Source of the DNA: an uncultured Cellulomonadaceae bacterium | GTDB taxonomy: Bacteria; Actinomycetota; Actinomycetes; Actinomycetales; Cellulomonadaceae | Assembly (NCBI GenBank): GCA_947495165.1 | Contig: CANLXM010000002.1 | Location: forward strand, 558,001-622,000 | Reading direction: 5' to 3' | Length of the DNA: 64,000 nt | Shown here: in pieces, positions 57,954-64,000 of the stretch | Layout: every line of letters begins with the position of its first letter | Numbering within the stretch: the first letter of the stretch is position 1 | Notes under the pieces: generated by a model | What the model saw: the letters and a program-made list of their open reading frames with translations, nothing else | Database searches by the model: none | What the model was told of the DNA's origin: nothing | Program-made: the position numbers and the translations under genes

Positions 57954-58733
57954 TCAGCGACCAGGCAGGAACCATCCGAGCGCGAACAGCACCACGGACC
58001 AGAACGGGATGATCGCGACGCTCCAGCGCTGCCATCGCTCCCACCTCGTCGGTTCCGGCTCGGGCGCGCTGCGCGGGTCGACGACGGGGTCGGCGTCGGC
58101 GTCGCGGCGACGGATCTCGAGGAAGCAGCCGACGACGAGGAGCAGGACGCCGCCGCCGAGGGCGACAACGGCGGGCACCGACATGAACGGGCCGGCGAGA
58201 CCGGCCATCGCGCCCGGCAGCACCACAGCCGCGCCGGGCAGCACGACGGCGACGATGACGGCGCTGAAGCCGAGGAAGCCGAGCACGGGGCGCTCGATGA
58301 ACAGTCGCAAGATCGCGTCCGCCCACACCGCGAGCGCCGTGAGCGCCAAGGCGAGCACGAGCGCCCCGACGGCCTGGCCTCCCGTGACCGCGACTGCCTC
58401 GCCTTGGCGCAGCGGCCCGGCCGAGGCGCTCACCGCGAACATCCCCGCGAGCTGCACCGCGACCGGCACGAGCACCGGGACCATGCCACGCCACCCGGCG
58501 TCGGGCATGCGTGGCAGGTCGAGGCTGCGGGCGTACTCGACGGGGTCACCGAACGTCTCGCGCGCGCCCTCGCCGCTGTCGGCGCAGTGGCTGTCGACCT
58601 CGGCCAAGGCGTCGCCGATCACGGTGCCGTGGACGTCAAGGAGCCGCAGCTCGAGAACGAACGCGTCGGCCCAGTCCTCCTCGACGTGGGGTGCGTGGGC
58701 GGCGGTGCCGCTGCGCGTGGGGTCGGTGGTCAT
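57954..58733 (-). CDS. HAAS-like membrane protein paired with PadR
   Basis: A 259-aa protein. The N-terminal 70 residues are soluble and helical (FVLELRLLDVHGTVIGDALAEVDSHCADSGEGARETFGDPVEYARSL), a pattern of the HAAS/DUF1700 domain that usually accompanies PadR regulators. About six membrane helices follow, and a short charged loop (RRRDADADPVVDP) precedes the last one. The ATG overlaps the PadR stop (ATGA). Likely an envelope sensor or permease-like partner; activity unknown. Confidence 0.75.
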   Translation of the reverse strand: MTTDPTRSGTAAHAPHVEEDWADAFVLELRLLDVHGTVIGDALAEVDSHCADSGEGARETFGDPVEYARSLDLPRMPDAGWRGMVPVLVPVAVQLAGMFAVSASAGPLRQGEAVAVTGGQAVGALVLALALTALAVWADAILRLFIERPVLGFLGFSAVIVAVVLPGAAVVLPGAMAGLAGPFMSVPAVVALGGGVLLLVVGCFLEIRRRDADADPVVDPRSAPEPEPTRWERWQRWSVAIIPFWSVVLFALGWFLPGR

Positions 58734-59083
58734 GCTTCCTCCACGGGGGTGTGCGCCAGCAGGCCGGCGGTGGTCTCGGTGAACGTGGTCCAGCGCTCGC
58801 TGCGCTCCTGCAGCTGTGCCCGGCCGGCCTCGGTGAGCTCGTAGTACTTGCGCCCCGGCCCGCCGTCGCCCGCGCGCCACTCGACGACGACGTCGCCGCT
58901 CGCCTCGAGCCGCGCGAGCAGCGGGTAGAGGGTGCCGCCCTTGACGGCGCCCAGGCCGTGCTCGGCCAGGCGCGCCGAGATGGCGTAGCCGTAGGTGGCG
59001 CCGTCGGCCAGCACGCGCAGGACGCACAGGTCGAGGACGCCACGCAGCCACTCGCTGGGCCAGGGTGCGGGGTCGCCGGTCAT
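58730..59083 (-). CDS. PadR-family transcriptional regulator
   Basis: A 117-aa winged-helix repressor. WLRGVLDLCVLRVLADGATYGYAISARLAEHGLGAVKGGTLYPLLARLEASGDVVVEW is the canonical PadR N-terminal domain, and GPGRKYYELTEAGRAQLQ the wing and start of the dimer helix. It is short (subfamily with a single C-terminal helix). It is the first gene of a two-gene operon with the HAAS-like protein. It starts directly at an ATG with no ribosome site, and two overlapping inverted repeats cover its promoter, so it is probably autorepressed. Confidence 0.93.
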   Translation of the reverse strand: MTGDPAPWPSEWLRGVLDLCVLRVLADGATYGYAISARLAEHGLGAVKGGTLYPLLARLEASGDVVVEWRAGDGGPGRKYYELTEAGRAQLQERSERWTTFTETTAGLLAHTPVEEA

Positions 59084-59118
59084 GACTAGACAGTATGCCT
59101 ATCTAGTCAGCCTGTCTA
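59083..59118 (-). promoter_or_regulatory. PadR promoter-operator, leaderless
   Basis: -35 TAGACA (59113-59118), 17 bp, -10 TACTGT (59090-59095), then 6 bases to the ATG. Two dyads cover it: TGACTAGA/TCTAGTCA (59083-59090 and 59102-59109) and TAGACAG/CTGTCTA (59087-59093 and 59112-59118). Repressor binding would block the polymerase fully. Confidence 0.7.
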
Positions 59119-59345
59119 CCTACCAGCTCGGAGTCGCCGCACCGGCCCCGCCCCCGACCGCGACGTCGTGACTTTCTCGCGAGATCGGCACTTCAAAGTC
59201 GCGAAGTCGCGGTCATAGTCACGAAGTCGCGAGCGCGGTGGCCCGCTCAGCACGGGGCGGGGCTCAGGGCGGGGCAGGGGCTCCGTGCGGTCCGGGGCCC
59301 CGTGCGGGGCAGGCGCTCCGTCGGGCTGGTGCCACGGCACGCCAC
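59119..59345. other. Non-coding stretch between padR and nrdG with short direct repeats
   Basis: Most of a 320-bp gap with no convincing ORF. It holds three copies of AAGTCGCG (59196, 59204, 59224) in a region with a matching GTGACTTTCTCGCGAG segment upstream, and then a G-rich tract. No promoter or small RNA could be assigned. The padR operator borders it on one side and a hairpin repeat on the other. Confidence 0.5.
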
Positions 59346-59388
59346 AGAGCACACTATCGACCGGGCCGGCCGGTCAGGAGTGTGCTCT
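59346..59388. repeat. Hairpin repeat copy 8, downstream of nrdG
   Basis: AGAGCACACT (59346-59355) pairs with AGTGTGCTCT (59379-59388). Inside, GACCGG (59359-59364) pairs with CCGGTC (59370-59375). It lies 17 bases past the nrdG stop and is the likely terminator of nrdDG. Confidence 0.85.
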
Positions 59389-59404
59389 CTGCGCCTGGTC
59401 CAGG

Positions 59405-60073
59405 TCAGGCGAGGGCCTGCTCGCGGCGGTAGGCCGTCAGGCGCGCCGTGAACTCCTCGCTCGTGCCGTCCGTGCGCACCGACTGCACGACGTAGTCCCG
59501 CACCCCGGCCTCCTCGAGCCGGCTGCGCAGGGCGAGCACGTCGTCGTCGTCCAGGATCGTGGGGTCCACCGTGGTGCGGACCTGCAGCGGGACGCCCGAC
59601 TCGAGCACGAGCCGCAGCGACTCGAACGCCGGCTTCGCGCTGTTCGCGACCCCCGTGACGGCGGCGAACTTCGCCTCGGGCGCCTTGATGTCGAGACCCA
59701 CCCAGTCGACGAGCGGCAGCACCTCGGCGAGGCGCCGCGGGTAGGCGCCTCCGGTGTGGAGCGCGACGCCGTACCCGAGCTCGCGGACCTCGCGCATCGC
59801 GGCCGCCAGCCCCGCCTGGCGCGTGGGCTCACCACCGGAGAACACGACGCCGTCGAGCAGCCCGCGCCGCCGCGCCAGCACGGCGCGGACCTCCGCCCAG
59901 CTCGTGTCCCCCGGCGCGCGGGGGTCGATGATCGACACGTTGTGGCAGTACCCGCACCGCCACGGGCAGCCCTGCAGGAAGACGGTCGCGACGAGGTGGC
60001 CGGGCCAGTCGCACGACGAGAACGGCTCGAGCCCGGCGACCGTGAGCGAGTCCGCCCCGGCCGCGAGGCTCAT
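59405..60073 (-). CDS. nrdG: Anaerobic ribonucleotide reductase activating protein
   Basis: A 222-aa radical-SAM enzyme that installs the glycyl radical on NrdD. The cluster motif is Cys36-x3-Cys40-x2-Cys43 (CPWRCGYCHN). VVFSGGEPTRQ is the SAM-binding GGE motif, and VDWVGLDIKAP lies in the barrel. It is longer than E. coli NrdG and resembles the group annotated as anaerobic-RNR activases of actinobacteria and clostridia. The ATG overlaps the nrdD stop (ATGA). Confidence 0.95.
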   Translation of the reverse strand: MSLAAGADSLTVAGLEPFSSCDWPGHLVATVFLQGCPWRCGYCHNVSIIDPRAPGDTSWAEVRAVLARRRGLLDGVVFSGGEPTRQAGLAAAMREVRELGYGVALHTGGAYPRRLAEVLPLVDWVGLDIKAPEAKFAAVTGVANSAKPAFESLRLVLESGVPLQVRTTVDPTILDDDDVLALRSRLEEAGVRDYVVQSVRTDGTSEEFTARLTAYRREQALA

Positions 60074-61947
60074 GCTGTCTGCAGGCGGCGCTGCGCCTGC
60101 CGCTCGGTGAAGAACTGGCGCTCGGCGTGCTCACCCTTCTTGCCGATGTTGAACGAGCTCACGGGGCGGTGGTAGCCCATGACGCGGGTCCAGACCTCGC
60201 ACACCTGCGGCTCGGCGTCGGGGCGGGCCTCGGCGCAGCGTGGGCACGTGGGGTGCTCGCCCGCGAGGTAGCCGTGGCGCGGGCAGATCGAGAACGTCGG
60301 CGTCACGGTGATGTACGGCAGGCGGAAGTTGCTCAGCGACCGGCGCACGAGCTCGCGGCAGGCCTCGGCGGAGCTCATCTTCTCGCTCATGTACAGGTGC
60401 AGCACGGTCCCGCCGGTGTACTTGCCCTGCAGCTCCTCCTGGCGCTCGAGCGCCTCGAAGGGGTCGGCGGTGAAGCCCACGGGCAGCTGCGAGGAGTTCG
60501 TGTAGTACGGGTTGTCGTCCGTGCCGGCCTGGATGATGTCGGCGTAGCGGGCGCGGTCCTCCTTGGCGAACCGGTACGTCGTGCCCTCGGCCGGCGTGGC
60601 CTCGAGGTTGTACAGGTGCCCGGTCTCCTCCTGGAACTCGACCATGCGGGCGCGCACGTGGTCGAGCACCCGCACGGCCATCGCGTGGCCCTCCTCGGAG
60701 GTGATGTCGTGCTCGGCGTGGTCGCACGTCGCGTCGCACGGGTCCGCGGTGAAGTTGCGGATCATCTCGTTGAGGCCGTTGACGCCGATCGTCGAGAAGT
60801 GGTTGTCGAGGTTGCCCAGGTAGCGGCGCGTGTAGGGAAACAGGCCCTCGTCGATGTAGTGCTGGACGACCTCGCGCTTGATCTCGAGCGACTGCTTGGC
60901 TAGCTCCATGAGCTCGTCGAGGCGGCCGAGCAAAGCGGCCTCGTCGCCGCGGTACAGGTAGCCCAGGCGCGCGCAGTTCACGGTGACGACACCGATCGAG
61001 CCGGTCTGCTCCGCGGAGCCGAACAGGCCGTTGCCGCGCTTGAGCAGCTCGCGCAGGTCGAGCTGCAGGCGGCAGCACATCGAGCGGACCATGCCGGGCT
61101 CGAGCTCGGAGTTCAGGAAGTTCTGGAAGTACGGCAGCCCGTACTTCGCGGTCATCTCGAACAGACGCATGGCGTTCTCGGACTCCCACGGGAAGTCCTC
61201 GGTGATGTTGTAGGTCGGGATCGGGAAGGTGAAGACCCGCCCCGAGGCGTCGCCCTCCGTCATGACCTCGATGTACGCGCGGTTGATCATGTCCATCTCG
61301 ACCTGCAGGTCGCCGTACGTGAAGTCCATGGGCGTGTCATCGATGAGCGGGACGTCGCCGGCGATGTCCTCCGGGCACGTCCAGTCGAACGTCAGGTTGG
61401 TGAACGGCGTCTGCGTGCCCCAGCGCGAGGGGACGTTGAGGTTGTAGATGAGCTCCTGGATGCACTGCTTCACGTCGACGTACGACATCGCGTCCTTGCG
61501 GACGAACGGCGCCATGTACGTGTCGAACGAGCTGAACGCCTGCGCGCCGGCCCACTCGTTCTGCATGGTGCCGAGGAAGTTCACGACCTGCCCGACGGCG
61601 GAGCCCAGGTGCTTGGGCGGGTTGGACTCGACCTTGCCCGGGACCCCGTTGAAGCCCTGCGTGAGCAGCATGCGCAGGGACCAGCCGGCGCAGTAGCCAC
61701 CGAAGACGTCGAGGTCGTGGATGTGCATGTCGCCCGACCGGTGGGCCTCGCCGACGGCGGCGGGGTAGACCTCCGACAGCCAGTAGTTGGCGGTGACCTT
61801 GCCCGCGGTGTTGAGGATCAGACCACCGAGCGAATAGCCCTGGTTGGCGTTGGCGTTGACGCGCCAGTCGGTGCGGTCGAGATACTCGCGCATCGTCGAC
61901 CCCACGTCCACCAGGTTCTTGCTGCGGTTCTGCGCCCCGTCGGCCAT
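60070..61947 (-). CDS. nrdD: Anaerobic (class III) ribonucleoside triphosphate reductase
   Basis: A 625-aa glycyl-radical enzyme giving dNTPs without oxygen. The reading begins directly with the catalytic domain (STMREYLDRTDWRVNANANQGYSLGGLIL), so the N-terminal ATP-cone present in many NrdDs appears absent. HIHDLDVFGGYCAGWSL, and SMCCRLQLDL with the active-site Cys, are visible. The C-terminal zinc site reads CPRHGYLAGEHPTCPRC, and the radical Gly is residue 591 in TRVMGYHRP. Regulated by tandem NrdR boxes. Marks a facultative anaerobe. Confidence 0.96.
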   Translation of the reverse strand: MADGAQNRSKNLVDVGSTMREYLDRTDWRVNANANQGYSLGGLILNTAGKVTANYWLSEVYPAAVGEAHRSGDMHIHDLDVFGGYCAGWSLRMLLTQGFNGVPGKVESNPPKHLGSAVGQVVNFLGTMQNEWAGAQAFSSFDTYMAPFVRKDAMSYVDVKQCIQELIYNLNVPSRWGTQTPFTNLTFDWTCPEDIAGDVPLIDDTPMDFTYGDLQVEMDMINRAYIEVMTEGDASGRVFTFPIPTYNITEDFPWESENAMRLFEMTAKYGLPYFQNFLNSELEPGMVRSMCCRLQLDLRELLKRGNGLFGSAEQTGSIGVVTVNCARLGYLYRGDEAALLGRLDELMELAKQSLEIKREVVQHYIDEGLFPYTRRYLGNLDNHFSTIGVNGLNEMIRNFTADPCDATCDHAEHDITSEEGHAMAVRVLDHVRARMVEFQEETGHLYNLEATPAEGTTYRFAKEDRARYADIIQAGTDDNPYYTNSSQLPVGFTADPFEALERQEELQGKYTGGTVLHLYMSEKMSSAEACRELVRRSLSNFRLPYITVTPTFSICPRHGYLAGEHPTCPRCAEARPDAEPQVCEVWTRVMGYHRPVSSFNIGKKGEHAERQFFTERQAQRRLQTA

Positions 61948-61958
61948 CTGCTCGATCT

Positions 61959-62006
61959 CCCCAACATCTAGTGGTCAAACTACATAGGTGTCACTAGATG
62001 TAGATC
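61959..62006 (-). promoter_or_regulatory. Tandem NrdR boxes upstream of nrdD
   Basis: Two sites built on TAGTG/CACTA with an ACATCTAG core: 61959-61974 and 61991-62006. Their centres are 32 bp apart, i.e. three helical turns, the spacing known for NrdR. ACATCTAGTG (61964-61973) and CACTAGATGT (61992-62001) are exact reverse complements. The boxes lie within the last codons of and just beyond the upstream oxidoreductase gene. Confidence 0.8.
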
Positions 62007-62688
62007 TTTCTCCGCGGGACGCCTCTCTGGGGAGGACCTTGGTCCCGGCACGGCGACGATCCGCAGGCGTGCGTGCGGCGTCGGCGCGGCCTTGCCGGGC
62101 GGCGCGGGCCAACCACCGCGCCCGAGTCTCGGCCGAGGAGAATCGCACGCGCGCCAGGCGCGTGGTCCCGACCGTCCGCACCCCGCAGTAGCCGAGCGTC
62201 GCGCGGGTGAGCGACCTCAGGGCGGTCCGGCGCAGATACAGCGAGTCCCACCACGCGGGGCTGTCCATGGTCATGATCAAGCGGGCGGTGCGTCCCGTGA
62301 GCAACTTGTCCCACAACGGCGTGCCCGCGCGGTAGGCGAACGCGGACCGGGCGAGGATCACGCGGTCGATCCAACCCTTGAGCAGGGCCGGGTAGGTGCC
62401 CCACCATTGCGGGAAGACGAGGACGATGTGGTCGGCAGCATGGACCGCGGCGATCATCTGCTCGACCTCCGGCTCCCGTGCAGGCTCCTGGTCAGCGCCG
62501 AGCCACTTCTGCAGGCTGGGCTCGCGCGACGCGAGATCGAAGTCGGTGTCACCGAGGCGCAGCACGGTGACGTCAGCGCCCGCGTCCCGCGCACCACCCG
62601 CATAGGCGTCCGCGAGCGCACCGCACAGACTGTCGCTGCGCGGGTGGCCGAGCACGACGAGGATCGTCGGCCGCGCTGGAGCGCTCAC
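61975..62688 (-). CDS. NAD(P)H-dependent flavodoxin-fold oxidoreductase (quinone reductase/KefF-like)
   Basis: A 237-aa protein. ILVVLGHPRSDSLCGALADAY is the FMN-phosphate loop, HIVLVFPQWWGTYPALLKGWIDRV is the family's signature (FPxWWxxxPAxLKGW) and FAYRAGTPLWDKLLTGRTARLIMTMD follows. The GTG start overlaps the MarR stop (GTGA). The normal domain ends near residue 195. A basic/Ser-rich tail of about 40 residues then runs through the nrdD promoter region and may be a by-product of stop-codon loss. Likely detoxifies quinones or electrophiles sensed by the MarR partner. Confidence 0.88.
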   Translation of the reverse strand: MSAPARPTILVVLGHPRSDSLCGALADAYAGGARDAGADVTVLRLGDTDFDLASREPSLQKWLGADQEPAREPEVEQMIAAVHAADHIVLVFPQWWGTYPALLKGWIDRVILARSAFAYRAGTPLWDKLLTGRTARLIMTMDSPAWWDSLYLRRTALRSLTRATLGYCGVRTVGTTRLARVRFSSAETRARWLARAARQGRADAARTPADRRRAGTKVLPREASRGERSTSSDTYVV

Positions 62689-63119
62689 CGCTCCGCCGCC
62701 TTGGCGAGGACGGTGTCGAGCATCGCGAGCAGGTCTGCGTGCGTGCGCTCGAGGTCGAGCTCGGGACGGCCGTCGAACATCTGGGCGAATGCGGCCTCGA
62801 GAAGATCCCCCGCCTCGCGGGCGAGGCGCAGGCCCTCGTCGGTGAGGGTGAGGACGACCCGACGACCGTGTGCCGGATCGGTGGCCGTCTGCACGAGCCC
62901 GCGCGCCACGAGGCCGGGCACCCGCTTGCTGACCGCCGCCTTCGAGACGCCGAGGCACTCGGCGAGACGTGTGACATCGGTGGGCTGCCCTTCCTCGAGC
63001 ACGGCGAGGAAGGTGAACTGGCTGATCGTGATCCCCCAGCGTGCCGTCAGGACCGCGTCGGCATACGCGTCGAGCGCGGTGGCGAGGTGGTTGATCGTGT
63101 AGGTGAGACGAGAGCTCAT
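62685..63119 (-). CDS. MarR-family transcriptional regulator
   Basis: A 144-aa repressor. HTH: FTFLAVLEEGQPTDVTRLAECLGVSKAAVSKRVPGLVARGLVQ; wing: DPAHGRRVVLTLTDEG; terminal helices form the dimer. There is no Cys in the HTH region that would suggest thiol sensing. The ATG at 63119 was preferred over a TTG at 63131. It is co-transcribed with the flavoprotein by a GTGA overlap, and two perfect palindromes upstream are its probable operators. Confidence 0.92.
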   Translation of the reverse strand: MSSRLTYTINHLATALDAYADAVLTARWGITISQFTFLAVLEEGQPTDVTRLAECLGVSKAAVSKRVPGLVARGLVQTATDPAHGRRVVLTLTDEGLRLAREAGDLLEAAFAQMFDGRPELDLERTHADLLAMLDTVLAKAAER

Positions 63120-63126
63120 GGCACAA

Positions 63127-63163
63127 GTCAACCGGTTGACACTCCCTGTGTCAACCGGTTGAC
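63127..63163. promoter_or_regulatory. Twin MarR operators
   Basis: The 14-bp perfect palindrome GTCAACCGGTTGAC occurs at 63127-63140 and 63150-63163, centres 23 bp apart. The TTGACA within the second copy (minus strand) can be the -35 of the marR operon, and the first copy covers the -10 and start region. Confidence 0.85.
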
Positions 63164-63182
63164 ATTCGCGCGAGGCGCCGGG

Positions 63183-64000
63183 TCAGGCGCGCGGCGCCGC
63201 CGGCAGGCCGAGGGTCCTGCGCAGGTCCGCCCGGTACTCCCCCCGCAGCGCCCCGGTCTCGCGAAGCACCGGGAGCGCCCCGTCGACGAGCCCGGTCACG
63301 TCCGCGAGGAGCGAGCTGGGCGTGATCGCGAAGCCGTCCGCCGAGCCCGCCTCGACCCAGGTGCGGATGAGGTGGGCGAGGTCGACCGGCGTGCCGACGT
63401 GCGTGATCGAGTGCGCGTGCTTGGCGACGACGGGCTCGCCCTCGAAGTCGTCGAGCAGGCTCAGGCGCGCCTCCGCGCTCGCCCGGTCGGGCCCGGTGAC
63501 GGCGTACAGGTCGACGAGCACGACGACGTCGTCGCCCGCCCGGCCCGCGGCCTCGGCGGCAGCGCGCACCCGGCGACGGGTGTCCGCGGCCGTGGCGACG
63601 TCCTTCGCGGCGACGCGGACGACGTCGGCGTACGTGGCGGCCTCCTCGGCTTCCTCAGGGGTGCGCGTCCGCACGACGACCGTCACCCCGGTGGCACCGC
63701 GCACGGCGGCGGCGACCGCGGGGGCGACCGGGCGCGTCTGCCAGGCGGCGCGGTCCCCGGAGGTGCGCGCGATGGTCTCGAGCGCGGTGATCACGTGGTC
63801 GACCTCGGTGGTCGCGGTCGAGATGGTGGCCGCGAGACCGACGCCCTGGGTCACCTTGGCGAGCCGGGAGGCGACGACGGCGGCATCGAGCCGGCCGCGG
63901 ACGTCCCCGACGGTCTGGTGCTGCAGGCGGAAGTCGTCGTCGAACGCCACGAGGTCGATCCCGCCGCGCACGGCCGAGCGCACGACATCGACGAGGCGCT
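63183..64000 (-). CDS. LLM-class (luciferase-like) flavin monooxygenase, 5' end cut by window
   Basis: The C-terminal 270 or so residues of a bacterial-luciferase-like protein, open to the end of the window. Family landmarks: VGLAATISTATTEVDHVITALETIARTSGDRAAWQ in the barrel, HVGTPVDLAHLIRTWVEAGSADGFAITPSS near the end (the GTP..A..I..W...G..DGF motif) and the final LPVLRETGALRGEYRADLRRTLGL. It resembles FMN-dependent monooxygenases of the NtaA/DszA side. Substrate unknown. It lies upstream of marR on the same strand, with the twin palindromes between. Confidence 0.85.
   Translation of the reverse strand, partial: RLVDVVRSAVRGGIDLVAFDDDFRLQHQTVGDVRGRLDAAVVASRLAKVTQGVGLAATISTATTEVDHVITALETIARTSGDRAAWQTRPVAPAVAAAVRGATGVTVVVRTRTPEEAEEAATYADVVRVAAKDVATAADTRRRVRAAAEAAGRAGDDVVVLVDLYAVTGPDRASAEARLSLLDDFEGEPVVAKHAHSITHVGTPVDLAHLIRTWVEAGSADGFAITPSSLLADVTGLVDGALPVLRETGALRGEYRADLRRTLGLPAAPRA

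Noticed and set aside
59196..59231. Three AAGTCGCG copies as a small RNA or transposon end
   Set aside because: The repeats are only 8 bases, irregularly spaced, with no matching promoter or terminator; kept only as a note on the gap.

Overview
The window is about 64 kb of very GC-rich, gene-dense DNA from an actinobacterium. The GC-saturated third positions, mycothiol-type enzymes, a DtxR/IdeR-type iron box, TANNNT-type -10 elements placed directly before start codons, and plant-polysaccharide hydrolases beside an oxygen-independent ribonucleotide reductase (nrdDG) suggest a facultatively anaerobic, polysaccharide-degrading member of the Micrococcales, Cellulomonas-like. The genus is an inference. 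I see no prophage, insertion sequence, CRISPR array or rRNA. The one tRNA is tRNA-Thr(CGT). About 60 protein genes are listed, two of them cut by the window edges.

Layout. 1-5.1 kb: methionine sulfhydrylation pair metY-metX, a mycothiol-dependent isomerase-like protein, a zinc-free MDR oxidoreductase and an alpha/beta hydrolase. 5.1-12.1 kb: a protein with a C-terminal RAMA (modified-DNA reader) domain, a large D-lactate/2-hydroxyacid dehydrogenase-type flavo-FeS protein, OsmC, a tandem universal stress protein and small proteins. 12.1-19.4 kb: an arabino-oligosaccharide module made of a GH43 lipoprotein, MalG-, MalF- and SBP-type ABC importer genes, and divergently a LacI regulator with a GH2 enzyme. 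19.3-23.6 kb: a winged-helix regulator, terC behind a yybP-ykoY (Mn2+) riboswitch, a DUF72 protein, a kinase-fold protein and a lipoprotein. 23.7-26.1 kb: a large secreted GH43 arabinanase-like enzyme. 26.3-30.2 kb: an iron-siderophore ABC importer behind an iron box. 30.2-32.9 kb: a TetR regulator divergent from a two-gene ABC exporter, with two matching operators. 33.0-38.4 kb: tRNA-Thr, a TAP-like peptidase lipoprotein, an arsR/48-aa small ORF/MFS operon and holB. 38.4-47.6 kb: tmk, a Gfo/Idh/MocA oxidoreductase, a MacB-like ABC pair, topA and a PAP2 phosphatase. 47.6-53.8 kb: an EEP nuclease-family protein, a HemK-like methyltransferase, two paralogous Cys-bounded envelope proteins and an H+-pyrophosphatase. 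54.1-56.4 kb: a SigE-like sigma factor coupled to a membrane protein with three extracellular repeats. 56.5-64 kb: an Ic-type aspartate aminotransferase, a PadR/HAAS pair, nrdG-nrdD with tandem NrdR boxes, a MarR/NAD(P)H oxidoreductase pair, and an edge-truncated LLM flavoprotein.

Organisation. Most operons are tightly packed with ATGA or GTGA start/stop overlaps, implying translational coupling. The four local regulators (TetR, ArsR-like, PadR, MarR) each sit at a clear inverted-repeat operator overlapping their own promoter. Several promoters appear leaderless. Eight copies of a related hairpin repeat, mostly at gene 3' ends, are the most conspicuous structure that the genes do not explain. 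The other notable items are the 48-aa ORF, the RAMA-domain protein, the three-repeat presumed anti-sigma protein, the FC...NC paralogue pair and a G-quadruplex-forming tract beside a 17-bp GNRA-loop hairpin.
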